64,000 bases of DNA from Nocardia caishijiensis NBRC 108228 (lineage in GTDB: Bacteria; Actinomycetota; Actinomycetes; Mycobacteriales; Mycobacteriaceae), in the NCBI RefSeq assembly GCF_001612825.1, contig NZ_BDBE01000030.1:186001-250000 (forward strand). Direction: 5' to 3'. Positions within the stretch are counted from its first letter, which is position 1. Every line of letters starts with the position of its first letter. Shown here in pieces: positions 34,064 to 43,778 of the stretch. The translations under genes were made by a program, and so were the position numbers. A model generated the notes under the pieces. The model did not search any database, was not told where the DNA came from, and saw only the letters and a list, made by a program, of their open reading frames with translations.

Positions 34064-35908
34064 ATGCAATTGCTCCGTTTTCTCGCCGCGCTGTCGCCCG
34101 CCAGGATCGCGGCCGTGGTGGTCGCGGGCCTGATCTGCGGCGCCGCCAACACCTACCTGGTGACATTGATCAACGCGGCGGTCTCGCCGAAGCCGCCGCC
34201 GGACGACCTGGTCACCCGCTTCGTCCTGACCGGCCTGGTCATCCTGGTCAGCGGTGTGCTCTCGCAGGTGTTGCTCATCCGGTTGTCGCAGGACGCCATC
34301 TACCGGTTGCGCAGCGACCTGAGCTCCGGGATCGTCGCCGCCCCGCTGGAACACCTCGAGCGGCTCGGCATGCACCGTCTGATGGCGACGCTCACCGAGG
34401 ACGTGCGCTCGCTGTCGCAGGCGGTCACCGCCATTCCGGCGATCTGCGTCGACGTGGCGACCATCGTGGGTTGCTTCGTGTTCCTCGCGGTGGTGTCGGG
34501 GCCGATCTTCGCGGTCACCGTCGCGGGCACGCTGGTCGGGATCGCCTGTGTCGAACTGGTTCTCAAGCGGGTGCGGGCGATCTACCGCGAGGCCAGGGAG
34601 AACGAGGACGCGCTGTTGCGCTCGTTCCAGGCCGTGACGCTCGGCATCAAGGAACTCAAGCTGCATCGTGGTCGGCGCCGCGACTTCATGGACCGGCATC
34701 TGCTCGGTTCGGCGGGCACGCTGCGCGACCAGAACACCGACGCCGGATCGAAATTCTCCTACGCGCAGGGGTTCGGTCAGACGTTGCAGTTGGCGACGAT
34801 GGCGCTGATCCTGTTCGTCCTGGCCTCGGCCCTGGATCTGCCGCGCGAGACGATGGTCGGGTACGTGCTGGTCACCACGTTCCTGGCGATGCCGATGCAG
34901 AACTTCATGCATCGGCTTCCCGATCTGCTGCGCGGTGACGTGGCGCTGGCCAAGATCCGGGCGATGAACCTGTCGATGACGACGATGCACAACGAGGACG
35001 ATTTGCCCTACGCCGAGCGTCCGCCGGTGGGCCAGGCCAAACTCGAGTTGTCGGAGGTGACCTACGTCTACCGCTCGGAGGCGCCGTCGCCGATACCGCC
35101 GCCGCCCGGCGCGCACCCCGAGGGTATGCCCGCGCACCCGCCCCGTCCCGGTGTTCCGCCGCGTGGAGGCAACGGGCACCCCGGTGGACCACATCCGCCG
35201 CATCCGGGCGCACGGCCCTCGGCCGGTCCCGACGTGAACGGCAAGAACTGGGTCGACCACGGCGCCACCGATGTGCGACCGGTGCCGTTGGGTCCGCCAC
35301 CCGGGCTCGACGAGTCGGGTGCGGGTGGGTTCCGGCTCGGGCCGATCGACCTGGCGTTCGAGCCGGGGCAGATCAGCTTCATCGTCGGCGGCAACGGCAG
35401 CGGGAAGTCGACGCTCGCCAAGATCATCACCGGGCTGTACGTGCCACGGACAGGGTCGTTGTCGCTCAACGGGGAGCGGATCGACCACGACAACATCGAA
35501 TGGTTCCGGCAGAACTCGTCGGCGGTGTTCACCGATTTCCACCTGTTCGAGGACTACCTGGGCTTCGACCGGCCGGGGATCGACGCCGAGGTGCGGCGGT
35601 ATCTCGAGGAACTGCAGATCGCGCACAAGGTGAGTGTCGAGGGTGGGCGGCTGTCGACCGTCGACCTGTCGCAGGGGCAGCGCAAACGTCTCGCTCTGCT
35701 CACCGCGCTGCTCGAGGACCGGCAGATCTATGTGTTCGACGAGTGGGCCGCCGATCAGGAGCCGAGGTTCCGTGAGGTGTTCTACCGGGAAATCCTCACC
35801 GAGCTGAAACGGCGCGGGAAGACCGTCATCGTGATCACCCACGACGACCGGTACTTCGATTGCGCCGACCAGCTGGTGAAGCTCGACTTCGGGCTGGTCG
35901 CCGCGTAA
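34064..35908 (+). CDS. Cyclic-peptide-export-type ABC transporter with proline-rich insert
   Basis: 614-aa half-transporter with fused membrane (six helices in residues about 1-290) and ATPase domains, of the cyclic peptide export family (SyrD/PvdE/YojI-like). Walker A is GGNGSGKST near residue 445, the signature is LSQGQRKRL and Walker B is IYVFDEWAADQ, the DEWAADQ ending being the family mark. Between the first ATPase strands, residues about 342-415 form a Pro/Gly/His-rich insert (IPPPPGAHPEGMPAHPPRPG and similar) that the family usually lacks. Third gene of the desaturase/PKS unit; it probably exports the product. A 15-bp hairpin follows. Confidence 0.88.
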   Translation: MQLLRFLAALSPARIAAVVVAGLICGAANTYLVTLINAAVSPKPPPDDLVTRFVLTGLVILVSGVLSQVLLIRLSQDAIYRLRSDLSSGIVAAPLEHLERLGMHRLMATLTEDVRSLSQAVTAIPAICVDVATIVGCFVFLAVVSGPIFAVTVAGTLVGIACVELVLKRVRAIYREARENEDALLRSFQAVTLGIKELKLHRGRRRDFMDRHLLGSAGTLRDQNTDAGSKFSYAQGFGQTLQLATMALILFVLASALDLPRETMVGYVLVTTFLAMPMQNFMHRLPDLLRGDVALAKIRAMNLSMTTMHNEDDLPYAERPPVGQAKLELSEVTYVYRSEAPSPIPPPPGAHPEGMPAHPPRPGVPPRGGNGHPGGPHPPHPGARPSAGPDVNGKNWVDHGATDVRPVPLGPPPGLDESGAGGFRLGPIDLAFEPGQISFIVGGNGSGKSTLAKIITGLYVPRTGSLSLNGERIDHDNIEWFRQNSSAVFTDFHLFEDYLGFDRPGIDAEVRRYLEELQIAHKVSVEGGRLSTVDLSQGQRKRLALLTALLEDRQIYVFDEWAADQEPRFREVFYREILTELKRRGKTVIVITHDDRYFDCADQLVKLDFGLVAA

Positions 35909-35912
35909 TCAC

Positions 35913-35946
35913 CTGTGCCCCGGTCGATTGCTCGATCGGGGCACAG
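35913..35946. terminator. Bidirectional hairpin between ABC exporter and gpgS
   Basis: 15-bp stem CTGTGCCCCGGTCGA / TCGATCGGGGCACAG with one G-T pair and a 4-nt loop (TTGC), starting 4 bp after the ABC stop and ending 12 bp before the convergent stop at 35959. Confidence 0.85.
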
Positions 35947-35958
35947 CTGTGCGCGGGT

Positions 35959-36840
35959 TCAGGCGATGTCGCGGTGCGCGGTGACGACCCGTCGCATCGG
36001 CGGCCGGTCGACCAGGCTGACTTCCGACGGGGTTCGGTGCCAACCGGTTTCGGTCGGCAGGAACTGGACCAAGCCGATGCCGGAGTCGCGGATGCCGAGC
36101 CGATCGAGCAGGGTCGCGACCACCTGACGGCTCAGCACCGCCAGTTCGTGGGTGGTCCTGGTGCGGTGCACGCGGATGCCGAGGTCGACCTGGGCGATGG
36201 CGGACAGGCCGTGGCGCTGCCAGCAGTCGAGCAGGATCCCGATCTCGGCGCCGTAGCCGCCCGCGAGGGGGACATCGCCGAGAAAGTCCCGGGTGACGGC
36301 GTATTCGCCGCCGAGCGGTTGCACGATCTCGGCCAGCGCGGGCGCGAGGGCGGTGAGCAGCGGTCGCGCGACCAGCTGCGTGACCCGGCCTCCGCCGTCG
36401 GCGTCGACCCGGGAACCGGTCGTGATCGGGCGCCGGTAGAAGCCCTTCACCAGGGCGGTGCCGGGTTCGGTGAGCAGCGGCGCCAGCAGGGTCGGAACGA
36501 ACAGCGGATCGGGTGCCACGAGGTCGGCGTCGAGGTAGACCAGCAGGTCACCGGTCGCCACCGCCAACGACCGCCACACCACCTCGCCCTTGCCGGGACG
36601 CGGTGGCACTCCCGGCATCGCCTCTTCGAGGGTGTACGCGGCCGCGCCTGCCGCTCGCGCCCGAGCGAGCGTGCGATCGGTCGAACCGGCGTCGAGCACG
36701 ATCAGTTCGTCGACCAGAGCGCCGAGCAGCGGGCGCACCGAGGCCACGACCCCGGCCACGGTGTCCTCGTCGTCCAGGGCGGGGACAACCACCGAGACCC
36801 GGCGACCCGACTTGCGGTCGATCAGCTCACGGATGTCCAT
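35959..36840 (-). CDS. gpgS: Glucosyl-3-phosphoglycerate synthase
   Basis: 293-aa GT81-type glycosyltransferase. It transfers glucose from a nucleotide donor to 3-phosphoglycerate, the first step to methylglucose lipopolysaccharide in mycolata. Seen: VSVVVPALDDEDTV at the N-terminus, IVLDAGSTDRT, the donor/metal motif YLDADLV (about residues 101-107), the family stretch VKGFYRRP, and GGYGAEIGILLD. Length fits. ATG 36840 directly follows the divergent regulatory gap to the TerD-like gene. The encoded cytosolic enzyme controls fatty-acid-synthase-modulating polysaccharide. Confidence 0.85.
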   Translation of the reverse strand: MDIRELIDRKSGRRVSVVVPALDDEDTVAGVVASVRPLLGALVDELIVLDAGSTDRTLARARAAGAAAYTLEEAMPGVPPRPGKGEVVWRSLAVATGDLLVYLDADLVAPDPLFVPTLLAPLLTEPGTALVKGFYRRPITTGSRVDADGGGRVTQLVARPLLTALAPALAEIVQPLGGEYAVTRDFLGDVPLAGGYGAEIGILLDCWQRHGLSAIAQVDLGIRVHRTRTTHELAVLSRQVVATLLDRLGIRDSGIGLVQFLPTETGWHRTPSEVSLVDRPPMRRVVTAHRDIA

Positions 36841-37016
36841 GCGAACCAGTGAACGTCAGCGAGCACACGCTCGCCAGCGATCCGGCGACATCTTGTGATC
36901 GCGGCCAAGGGCGGGCCCGGCGATGCTGGTGAACCGGACAGCGCGGCGCCGAGGGCCGGTACGGTTGGACTGTTCGCCGTCGACGGCGAGGACCGGCGAG
37001 CGAAGGAGCGGGCGTC

Positions 37017-38324
37017 ATGAGCGCGACGGTGGTCGAGGTGGCCAAGGGGTCGAAAACCGACCTGACCGACGATCGGTACACAGTGCGGCTGGACCTGGAC
37101 AGCCCCGCGGGTGCGGTGGATGTGTCGGCGGTGCTGGTGACCGCCGACGGCACGGTTCGCTCCGACGCCGACTTCGTGTTCTTCAACAACCCGGCGGCCG
37201 CCGGTGTCCGGCTCGAATCGGATGCCGTGGTGGCCGTCGACCTTTCCGCGCTGCCCGAGGAGATCCACCGGGTGGTGATCGCCGGGAGTACGGAGGCGCA
37301 GGGGATCCGGTTCGGCGAGGTCGCGGGCCTGCGGGTGTCGGTGAACGGCAGCGGGCAGGCGCTGAGTTTCGCACCGACGGACCTCGATTCGGAGACCGTC
37401 CTGCAAGCGGTCGCCCTGTACCGCCGGGGAAGTGGATGGCGGCTCGACGCGATCGGGCAGGGATACAGCGCCGGGCTCGCTGCCTTCGCGACCGAGCACG
37501 GGATCACCGTCGACGAGGAGGAGCCGGAGATCGCAGCGACCGTCGTCGCACCACAAGCTGGTGCGCCGCAGCAGAACTCCGCCATCGACCTGCGCAAAGT
37601 CGATGTGGTGCTCACCAAGGACTCACCGGACAAACGGGCAACCATCGATCTCCGCAAGGGCGACCCGGGCTACGTCCTCACCGTCGGCCTCGAATGGGAC
37701 GGACGCGGCGCGACGTACGACGGCACGGGCACGGCGACCACGTTCGGCACCGGCGATCTGGACGTGTACTTCTTCTGCCGCAACGAGTTGACCGGCGACT
37801 ATGTCGTGGTGAGCGGCGAGAAGGGTCACCAAGGCGACCTGAACACCTGGCCCTACATCCACCATCAGGGTGACAGCCGGGGACCCGGCGCCGGTGGCCT
37901 GCCTGCCACCGAACAGGTGGTCGTTCGTCCCACCGAGAACGGCGATCTGCTGCTCAACGTCTACCAGTCCGTCGACAACGGCGCGGGCGCCATCGACACG
38001 TTCGGCCGCCCCCGCGTCCGCGTGCGCTACGGCCGCCCCGGTCCCGACGGTGCGCCCGGTCCCGACGCCGATCAGATCACCGTGCTCATCGGCAACGGCA
38101 AGAACTCCTTCTGGGCGACCGTCGCCCACATCGATGTCCGCGACGGCATCCTCACCGTCGACGGAACCATCAGGTACAGCCGGGCTTTCAGCGAGCGCAT
38201 GCCGGTACTCGACACCGAGGGCACCTGGGTCCGGTCCGCCAAGAACGGCCCCGTCGGCCGCAGCAAAGGCGCCAACGGCCTCGGTCTCACCCGCTACGAA
38301 GGGCAGTGCCCCGCTCCGCGCTGA
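37017..38324 (+). CDS. TerD/TerA-family tellurium-resistance-like protein, two-domain
   Basis: 435-aa cytosolic protein with two TerD-fold halves. Residues about 1-165 include DFVFFNNPAAAGVRLESD, a Ca2+-site-type TerD stretch, and SETVLQAVALYRRGSGWRL. Residues about 190-435 are the TerA-like half with IDLRKGDPGYVLTVGLEWDG, DLDVYFFCRNELTG and HHQGDSRGPGAGG. Ter proteins bind calcium and take part in tellurite and stress responses. AAGGAG precedes ATG 37017. No other ter genes are nearby. Divergent from gpgS. Confidence 0.85.
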   Translation: MSATVVEVAKGSKTDLTDDRYTVRLDLDSPAGAVDVSAVLVTADGTVRSDADFVFFNNPAAAGVRLESDAVVAVDLSALPEEIHRVVIAGSTEAQGIRFGEVAGLRVSVNGSGQALSFAPTDLDSETVLQAVALYRRGSGWRLDAIGQGYSAGLAAFATEHGITVDEEEPEIAATVVAPQAGAPQQNSAIDLRKVDVVLTKDSPDKRATIDLRKGDPGYVLTVGLEWDGRGATYDGTGTATTFGTGDLDVYFFCRNELTGDYVVVSGEKGHQGDLNTWPYIHHQGDSRGPGAGGLPATEQVVVRPTENGDLLLNVYQSVDNGAGAIDTFGRPRVRVRYGRPGPDGAPGPDADQITVLIGNGKNSFWATVAHIDVRDGILTVDGTIRYSRAFSERMPVLDTEGTWVRSAKNGPVGRSKGANGLGLTRYEGQCPAPR

Positions 38325-38390
38325 GCTGCCCTCGGCGGCGGCGCGCGTGGTCCATCGGCGTTTTCGCTGGTGGGTCGTAGGCTGGGGGCC

Positions 38391-40079
38391 ATGGCATCCG
38401 ACACCGAATCGTTCGATATCAAGCCCCGCTCGCGCGATGTCACCGACGGGCTGGAGAAGACAGCCGCCCGCGGCATGCTCCGTGCGGTCGGCATGGGGGA
38501 CGAGGACTGGGCCAAACCGCAGATCGGGGTGGCGTCGAGCTGGAACGAGATCACCCCGTGCAACCTGTCGCTGGACCGGCTGGCCGACGCGGTGAAGGAA
38601 GGCGTGCACGCGGCGGGCGGGTACCCGCTCGAGTTCGGGACCATCTCGGTGTCCGACGGCATCTCGATGGGCCACGAGGGCATGCACTTCTCACTGGTCA
38701 GCCGTGAGATCATCGCGGACTCCGTCGAAACCGTGATGATGGCCGAACGTCTCGACGGCTCGGTGCTGCTGGCCGGGTGCGACAAGAGCCTGCCCGGCAT
38801 GCTGATGGCGGCCGCGCGGCTCGACCTGGCCAGCGTGTTCCTCTATGCGGGGTCGACGCTGCCGGGCAACCTCGACGGCAAGGACGTCACCATCATCGAC
38901 GCCTTCGAGGCCGTCGGCGCCTGCATCAAAGGACTCATCAGCCGCGAGGAGGTCGACCGCATCGAACGCGCGATCTGTCCTGGCGAAGGCGCGTGCGGCG
39001 GCATGTACACCGCCAACACGATGGCCTCGGCCGCCGAGGCGCTCGGCATGAGCCTGCCCGGATCGGCGGCACCGCCCGCCCCCGACCGCCGCCGCGACGA
39101 GTTCGCGCACCGGTCCGGGGAAGCGGTCGTCGAGCTGTTGCGCAAGGGGATCACCGCGCGCGACATCCTGACGATGGAGGCGTTCGAGAATGCCATCACC
39201 GTGGTCATGGCACTCGGCGGGTCGACCAACGCGGTACTGCACCTGCTGGCGATCGCCCGCGAGGCCGGGGTCGACCTGACCCTCGCCGACTTCAACCGGG
39301 TCGGGGACAAGGTGCCGCACCTGGCCGACCTCAAACCGTTCGGCCGCTACGTGATGACCGATGTGGACCGGGTCGGCGGCATTCCTGTGGTGATGAAGGC
39401 GCTGCTCGACGCGGGTCTGCTGCACGGCGATGTCATGACCGTCACCGGAAAGACCATGGCCGACAACCTCGCCGACATCGAACTCGGCCTCGACGGTGAT
39501 GTCATCCGGCCGCTCGACCGGCCCATCCACCGATCCGGTGGGCTCACCATCCTGCACGGAACGCTGGCTCCCGAGGGTGCGGTGGTGAAGAGCGCAGGCT
39601 TCGATTCCGATGTGTTCGCGGGGACGGCCAGGGTGTTCGACGGTGAACGCGCCGCGATGGACGCGCTGGAGAACGGCAGCATCGTGGCCGGTGACGTGGT
39701 CGTCATCCGCAACGAAGGCCCCAAGGGTGGGCCGGGTATGCGCGAGATGCTCGCCATCACCGGCGCGATCAAGGGCGCGGGTCTCGGCAAGGACGTCCTG
39801 TTGCTCACCGACGGCCGATTCTCCGGTGGCACAACGGGTCTGTGCGTCGGGCACGTCGCGCCGGAGGCGGTCGACGCGGGTCCGATCGCGTTCGTGCGCG
39901 ACGGCGACCCGATCGTCCTCGATGTGGCGAACCGGCGCCTGGACGTGGAGATCGACCCGGCCGATCTGGCGGCCCGCAAGGTCGGCTGGGAACCCGCGCC
40001 GCCCCGGTACACCTCCGGCGTGCTCGCCAAGTACCGCAAGTTGGTCAGTTCGGCAGCGCACGGAGCCGTCACCGGATGA
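38391..40079 (+). CDS. ilvD: Dihydroxy-acid dehydratase
   Basis: 562-aa Fe-S dehydratase that converts dihydroxyisovalerate or dihydroxymethylvalerate to the 2-keto acids of branched-chain amino-acid synthesis. Cluster ligands lie in [19 protein letters not shown] and [12 protein letters not shown]. The C-terminal [20 protein letters not shown] and [14 protein letters not shown] are diagnostic. Length is as expected. I use ATG 38391; an upstream in-frame ATG at 38370 lacks support. Not clustered with ilvBHC, as is common in actinobacteria. Confidence 0.95.
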   Translation: MASDTESFDIKPRSRDVTDGLEKTAARGMLRAVGMGDEDWAKPQIGVASSWNEITPCNLSLDRLADAVKEGVHAAGGYPLEFGTISVSDGISMGHEGMHFSLVSREIIADSVETVMMAERLDGSVLLAGCDKSLPGMLMAAARLDLASVFLYAGSTLPGNLDGKDVTIIDAFEAVGACIKGLISREEVDRIERAICPGEGACGGMYTANTMASAAEALGMSLPGSAAPPAPDRRRDEFAHRSGEAVVELLRKGITARDILTMEAFENAITVVMALGGSTNAVLHLLAIAREAGVDLTLADFNRVGDKVPHLADLKPFGRYVMTDVDRVGGIPVVMKALLDAGLLHGDVMTVTGKTMADNLADIELGLDGDVIRPLDRPIHRSGGLTILHGTLAPEGAVVKSAGFDSDVFAGTARVFDGERAAMDALENGSIVAGDVVVIRNEGPKGGPGMREMLAITGAIKGAGLGKDVLLLTDGRFSGGTTGLCVGHVAPEAVDAGPIAFVRDGDPIVLDVANRRLDVEIDPADLAARKVGWEPAPPRYTSGVLAKYRKLVSSAAHGAVTG

Positions 40080-40260
40080 CGGCGATGGATACGGGCGAGT
40101 TAGCTGCGAGTAAACCCTCAGGCTGTCGACTGTGATGAAAGGCACGCCCACCGTTCACTTCGAGTGTGCCAGAAATTTGCTCGAGACGCCGTAAGCTCAC
40201 CCTCGGTCGGATTTCGTTGTACCGGAGTGGAGCTGCGGTACGGACCGAGGGTTTCGCTTC

Positions 40261-41037
40261 GTGCTCGATGTACATCATTTCTCCTATGGCTGGATCACAC
40301 CCGTGCTGGCCTACTTCATGTCCTTCGTCGGGTGTCTGCTCGGCCTGCAATGCGCTGCCCGGGCACGCAATTCGGAGGAGGGGCGCGCCGGGTGGCTCAT
40401 CGGTGCGGCGGTCGCGATCGGCGGTACCGGCATCTGGGTCATGCATTTCATCGCGATGCTCGGCTTCTCGATCCGCGGCGCCGAGATCCGCTACGACGTG
40501 CTTTTGACCCTGTTCAGCGCGGTGACGGCGATGGTCGTCGTCGGAATCGGATTGTTCATGGTGAGCAGGCCGCACACCACCTTCGCCCGGCTCGTCGCCG
40601 GTGGCACCGTGACGGGTCTGGGCGTGGGGACCATGCACTACACCGGCATGTACGCGATGAACACCAACGCCGACATCGGCTACGAGCCGCGCATCGTCGC
40701 GGTATCGATCGTGATCGCGGTGGTCGCCTCGGTCGTCGCCCTGTGGTTCACCTTGCGCGTCAAGGGGTTCCTCGCCCGGGTGGGGGCCGCGATGATCATG
40801 GGCGTCGCGGTGTGCGGCATGCACTACACCGGCATGGCGGCCATGCACGCCGACGCGACTCATCACGGCCACGCCCCGCCCGCGGGCGCGCATGCCTTCG
40901 AGTTGCTCGGTCCGCTGATCGGCATCGTCAGCATGGTCACGATGTTCGTGCTGATCAGTGTGAGTCTGTCCGACATCGAGCACGACGACCCGGTGCCCAC
41001 CGGTGGCCCGCACAACTGGCCCCGCCGCGAGGACTGA
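40261..41037 (+). CDS. MHYT-domain membrane protein
   Basis: 258-aa integral membrane protein with about seven helices and three MHYT-type motifs: WVMHFIAML (about residue 60), GTMHYTGMYAM (about 123) and CGMHYTGMAAMH (about 183). The Met/His residues are proposed to bind copper and sense O2, CO or NO. No GGDEF or EAL output domain follows; the C-terminus is a His-containing tail ending NWPRRED. GTG 40261 follows GAGGG. Stand-alone MHYT proteins like this are frequent in Nocardia and mycobacteria. Confidence 0.88.
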   Translation: MLDVHHFSYGWITPVLAYFMSFVGCLLGLQCAARARNSEEGRAGWLIGAAVAIGGTGIWVMHFIAMLGFSIRGAEIRYDVLLTLFSAVTAMVVVGIGLFMVSRPHTTFARLVAGGTVTGLGVGTMHYTGMYAMNTNADIGYEPRIVAVSIVIAVVASVVALWFTLRVKGFLARVGAAMIMGVAVCGMHYTGMAAMHADATHHGHAPPAGAHAFELLGPLIGIVSMVTMFVLISVSLSDIEHDDPVPTGGPHNWPRRED

Positions 41038-41043
41038 CAGCTG

Positions 41044-41649
41044 TCAGGGAGTCGGCCGCCGCGCGCCGACGATGCGCAGGGCCATGTCGGCGTAGCCGTC
41101 GGCGATGTCCTCGGGACTCCAGTCGCCCCGGTCGCGGTACCAGCGAGCGATATCGATGCCGAGCGAGAGCAGTGCGACCGCGGCCATCCGGGGATCGGGC
41201 ACGTCGAACGCACCGGTCGCCACCCCTCGCTCGACCAGATCGCGGATCTCCTGATCGATCTGGCGGCGCAGGTCCCGGATCACGGCGTAGTGCTCGGGAG
41301 TGAGTGCCGACAGTTCGTAGTTCACGATCCGCGCCCGGGTGTGACCGCGCACGTGGTGCGCGGCGAAGTCATGGATGACGGTGTGCAGGGCGAGTACCGG
41401 ATCATCGGTCGACCGGATGGCGGCGCGGACCAGGGCGAGCGACTGCTCGTGGCCCGCGCGTGAGATCACGTAGAGCAGCTCCTCTTTCGACTTGTGATGC
41501 ACATACACCGCCGCCGGGCTCATACCGGCGGCCGAGGCGATGTCGCGTGTGGTCGTGCCGTTGAAGCCCTTGTCGGCGAAGGCGTCGATGGCGGCCTCGA
41601 GCAGGCGCGCGCGGGTGGCGTCGCCGCGGGGCTCGGTGGTTTCGGTCAT
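41044..41649 (-). CDS. TetR regulator of the acyl-CoA catabolic operon
   Basis: 201-aa TetR protein: RARLLEAAIDAFADKGFNGT then TTRDIASAAGMSPAAVYVHH (HTH, about residues 12-58) and SKEELLYVISRAG. The C-terminal helical domain includes YELSALTPEHYAVIRDLRRQ, a stretch often seen in acyl-CoA-responsive TetR proteins. Divergent from the thiolase-led operon; the gap (41650-41803) holds the near-palindrome TAAGCAAGCGCTTA, a likely operator. ATG 41649 has only a weak ribosome site (GCGGAA). Ligand is presumably an acyl-CoA intermediate of the pathway. Confidence 0.88.
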   Translation of the reverse strand: MTETTEPRGDATRARLLEAAIDAFADKGFNGTTTRDIASAAGMSPAAVYVHHKSKEELLYVISRAGHEQSLALVRAAIRSTDDPVLALHTVIHDFAAHHVRGHTRARIVNYELSALTPEHYAVIRDLRRQIDQEIRDLVERGVATGAFDVPDPRMAAVALLSLGIDIARWYRDRGDWSPEDIADGYADMALRIVGARRPTP

Positions 41650-41771
41650 TTCCGCGTCATTATCTCGCCTCGCCGGTCGCCGCCCGGTGGCGGGTCGATG
41701 TGACGTGGCTAACAGGGGAGCGGTACCAGCGTTCCCTTGACGGTGGTGTGCGACCTGCAGCACTATGCGTC

Positions 41772-41785
41772 TAAGCAAGCGCTTA
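41772..41785. promoter_or_regulatory. TetR operator candidate before thiolase operon
   Basis: TAAGCAAGCGCTTA: TAAGC and GCTTA are inverted around AAGC, and AAGCGCTT inside is itself palindromic. It ends 18 bp before the thiolase start and 8 bp before its ribosome site, a good position for repression. The core CAAGCGCTTA recurs at 55605-55614. Confidence 0.55.
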
Positions 41786-41803
41786 TTCAGCAAAGGAGCT
41801 CCG

Positions 41804-43024
41804 ATGCCGGAAGCCGTGATCGTCGCCGCCGCCCGTTCCCCGATCGGGCGCGCGGGCAAGGGGTCGCTCAAAGACCTCCGCCCCGACGATTTGACCGTCC
41901 AGATGGTGCGCGCGGCGCTGGCACAGGTGCCCGCGCTCGACCCGGCCCAGATCGAGGATCTGGTCCTGGGCTGCGGACAGCCGGCGGGGGAGTCCGGGTT
42001 CAACATGGCCCGGGTGGTCGCCGTCCTCGCCGGGCTGGACGCGGTGCCCGGCACCACGGTGAACCGCTACTGTTCCTCGAGCCTGCAGAGCACCCGGATG
42101 GCGTTGCACGCCATCAAGGCGGGCGAGGGCCACGTGTTCATCTCCGCCGGTGTCGAGACGGTGAGCCGCTTCGGCAAGGGCAGCGCCGACGGCATGCCCG
42201 ACACCAAGAATCCCGTGTTCGCCGAGGCGCTGGCCCGCACCACCGCGCGCGCCGAGGCGGGCGCACCCACGTGGACCGATCCGCGCCTGAGCGGTGACCT
42301 GCCCGATGTGTACATCGCGATGGGTCAGACCGCCGAGAACGTCGCCCAGCACACCGGGATCACCCGCGCCGAGCAGGACGAATTCGGTGTCCGCTCGCAG
42401 AATCTCGCCGAGAAGGCCATCGCCAACGGCTTCTGGGCCACCGACATCACCCCGGTGACACTGCCCGACGGAACGATCGTCACAGCCGACGACGGCCCAC
42501 GCGCCGGGGTCACCCTCGACGCGGTGAGTCAGTTGAAGCCGGTGTTCCGCCCCGACGGCACCATCACCGCGGGCAACTGCTGTCCGCTCAACGACGGCGC
42601 CGCCGCCCTGGTCGTCATGTCCGACACCAAGGCACGCGAGCTCGGGCTCACTCCGCTGGCGCGGATCGTGAGCACGGGAGTGTCGGGTCTGTCGCCGGAG
42701 ATCATGGGCCTCGGCCCGATCGAGGCTTCCCGGCAGGCGTTGCGCCGCGCCGGTCTCACGATCGACGACATCGACCTGGTGGAGATCAACGAGGCCTTCG
42801 CCGTGCAGGTGATCGGCTCGGCCCGCGAACTCGGCATCGATGCGGACAAGCTCAACGTCAACGGCGGCGCGATCGCCGTGGGCCACCCGTTCGGCATGAC
42901 CGGTGCACGCATCACGAGTACGCTCATCAACTCCTTGCGTTTCCACGACAAACAGTTCGGGTTGGAGACCATGTGCGTCGGCGGCGGCCAGGGTATGGCG
43001 ATGGTGCTGGAGCGGCTGTCGTGA
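41804..43024 (+). CDS. Acetyl-CoA acetyltransferase (thiolase)
   Basis: 406-aa thiolase that cleaves 3-ketoacyl-CoA or forms acetoacetyl-CoA. Nucleophile Cys 90 in VNRYCSSSLQ, family motif EINEAFAVQ, GGAIAVGHPFGMTGAR with the His, and the second Cys in CVGGGQGMAM. First gene of an eight-gene operon; ATG 41804 has AAGGAG 5 bp upstream. In this catabolic context it most likely performs the final thiolytic step. The next gene starts by GTGA overlap. Confidence 0.92.
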   Translation: MPEAVIVAAARSPIGRAGKGSLKDLRPDDLTVQMVRAALAQVPALDPAQIEDLVLGCGQPAGESGFNMARVVAVLAGLDAVPGTTVNRYCSSSLQSTRMALHAIKAGEGHVFISAGVETVSRFGKGSADGMPDTKNPVFAEALARTTARAEAGAPTWTDPRLSGDLPDVYIAMGQTAENVAQHTGITRAEQDEFGVRSQNLAEKAIANGFWATDITPVTLPDGTIVTADDGPRAGVTLDAVSQLKPVFRPDGTITAGNCCPLNDGAAALVVMSDTKARELGLTPLARIVSTGVSGLSPEIMGLGPIEASRQALRRAGLTIDDIDLVEINEAFAVQVIGSARELGIDADKLNVNGGAIAVGHPFGMTGARITSTLINSLRFHDKQFGLETMCVGGGQGMAMVLERLS

Positions 43025-43776
43025 GCGGGCGATTCGCGGGCAAGACCGCGATCGTCACCGGTGCCAGCCGGGGCATCGGCCTCGGCATCGCGCAGCGGCT
43101 GGTCGACGAGGGCGCGAAAGTCGTTGTCACCGCGCGCAAACAGGACGCGCTCGACGCGGCGGTCGACCAGCTCGGCGGACCTGAGCACGCTCTCGGCGTG
43201 ACTGGTCGCGCCGACGACACCGAGCATCAGGCCGATACCGTCGCACGCGCCGTGGCCACCTTCGGTGGCGCCGACCTGCTGGTCAACAACACCGGCATCA
43301 ATCCGGTCTTCGGCCCGATGATCGACCTCGACCTCGACGCCGCCCGCAAGATCGTCGAGGTCAACTGCCTCGGTGCACTCTCGTGGACGCAGCAGGCACA
43401 CCGGGGCTGGATGTCCGAACACGGTGGCGCCGTGGTGAATGTCGCCTCCATCGCGGGCATCCGCAGCGCGCCCGGCATCGGGTTCTACGGTGCGAGCAAA
43501 GCGATGCTCATCCACATCACCCAGGAACTCGCGGTCGAACTCGGACCCGACATCCGAGTGAACGCGGTCGCGCCCGCCGTGGTGAAGACGAAATTCGCCA
43601 CCGCGCTCTACGAAGGCCGCGAACAGCAGGTCGCCGATGCCTACCCGATGAAGCGGCTCGGTGTCCCCGAGGACATCGCCGGTGCCGTGACGTTTCTGCT
43701 CTCACCCGACGCCGCATGGGTCACCGGTCAGCTGCTCGTCATCGACGGCGGCGTGACCTTGACAGGAGGTCTGTAA
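43021..43776 (+). CDS. SDR oxidoreductase (FabG-like) 1
   Basis: 251-aa classical short-chain dehydrogenase: TGASRGIG cofactor motif (about residues 12-19), NNTG, catalytic Ser in NVASIAG, YGASK (Tyr/Lys) and the closing GQLLVIDGGVTLTGG. It starts at GTG 43021, overlapping the thiolase stop. Probably a 3-hydroxyacyl-CoA dehydrogenase of the pathway encoded here; the closely related SDR next to it may use a different chain or stereochemistry. Confidence 0.9.
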   Translation: MSGRFAGKTAIVTGASRGIGLGIAQRLVDEGAKVVVTARKQDALDAAVDQLGGPEHALGVTGRADDTEHQADTVARAVATFGGADLLVNNTGINPVFGPMIDLDLDAARKIVEVNCLGALSWTQQAHRGWMSEHGGAVVNVASIAGIRSAPGIGFYGASKAMLIHITQELAVELGPDIRVNAVAPAVVKTKFATALYEGREQQVADAYPMKRLGVPEDIAGAVTFLLSPDAAWVTGQLLVIDGGVTLTGGL

Positions 43777-43778
43777 CC

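Noticed and set aside
32942..35842. A 966-codon open frame on the minus strand opposite the type III PKS and ABC genes
   Set aside because: Antisense shadow of two genes with intact active sites; composition dominated by Arg, Asp, His and Gln with no family motif.
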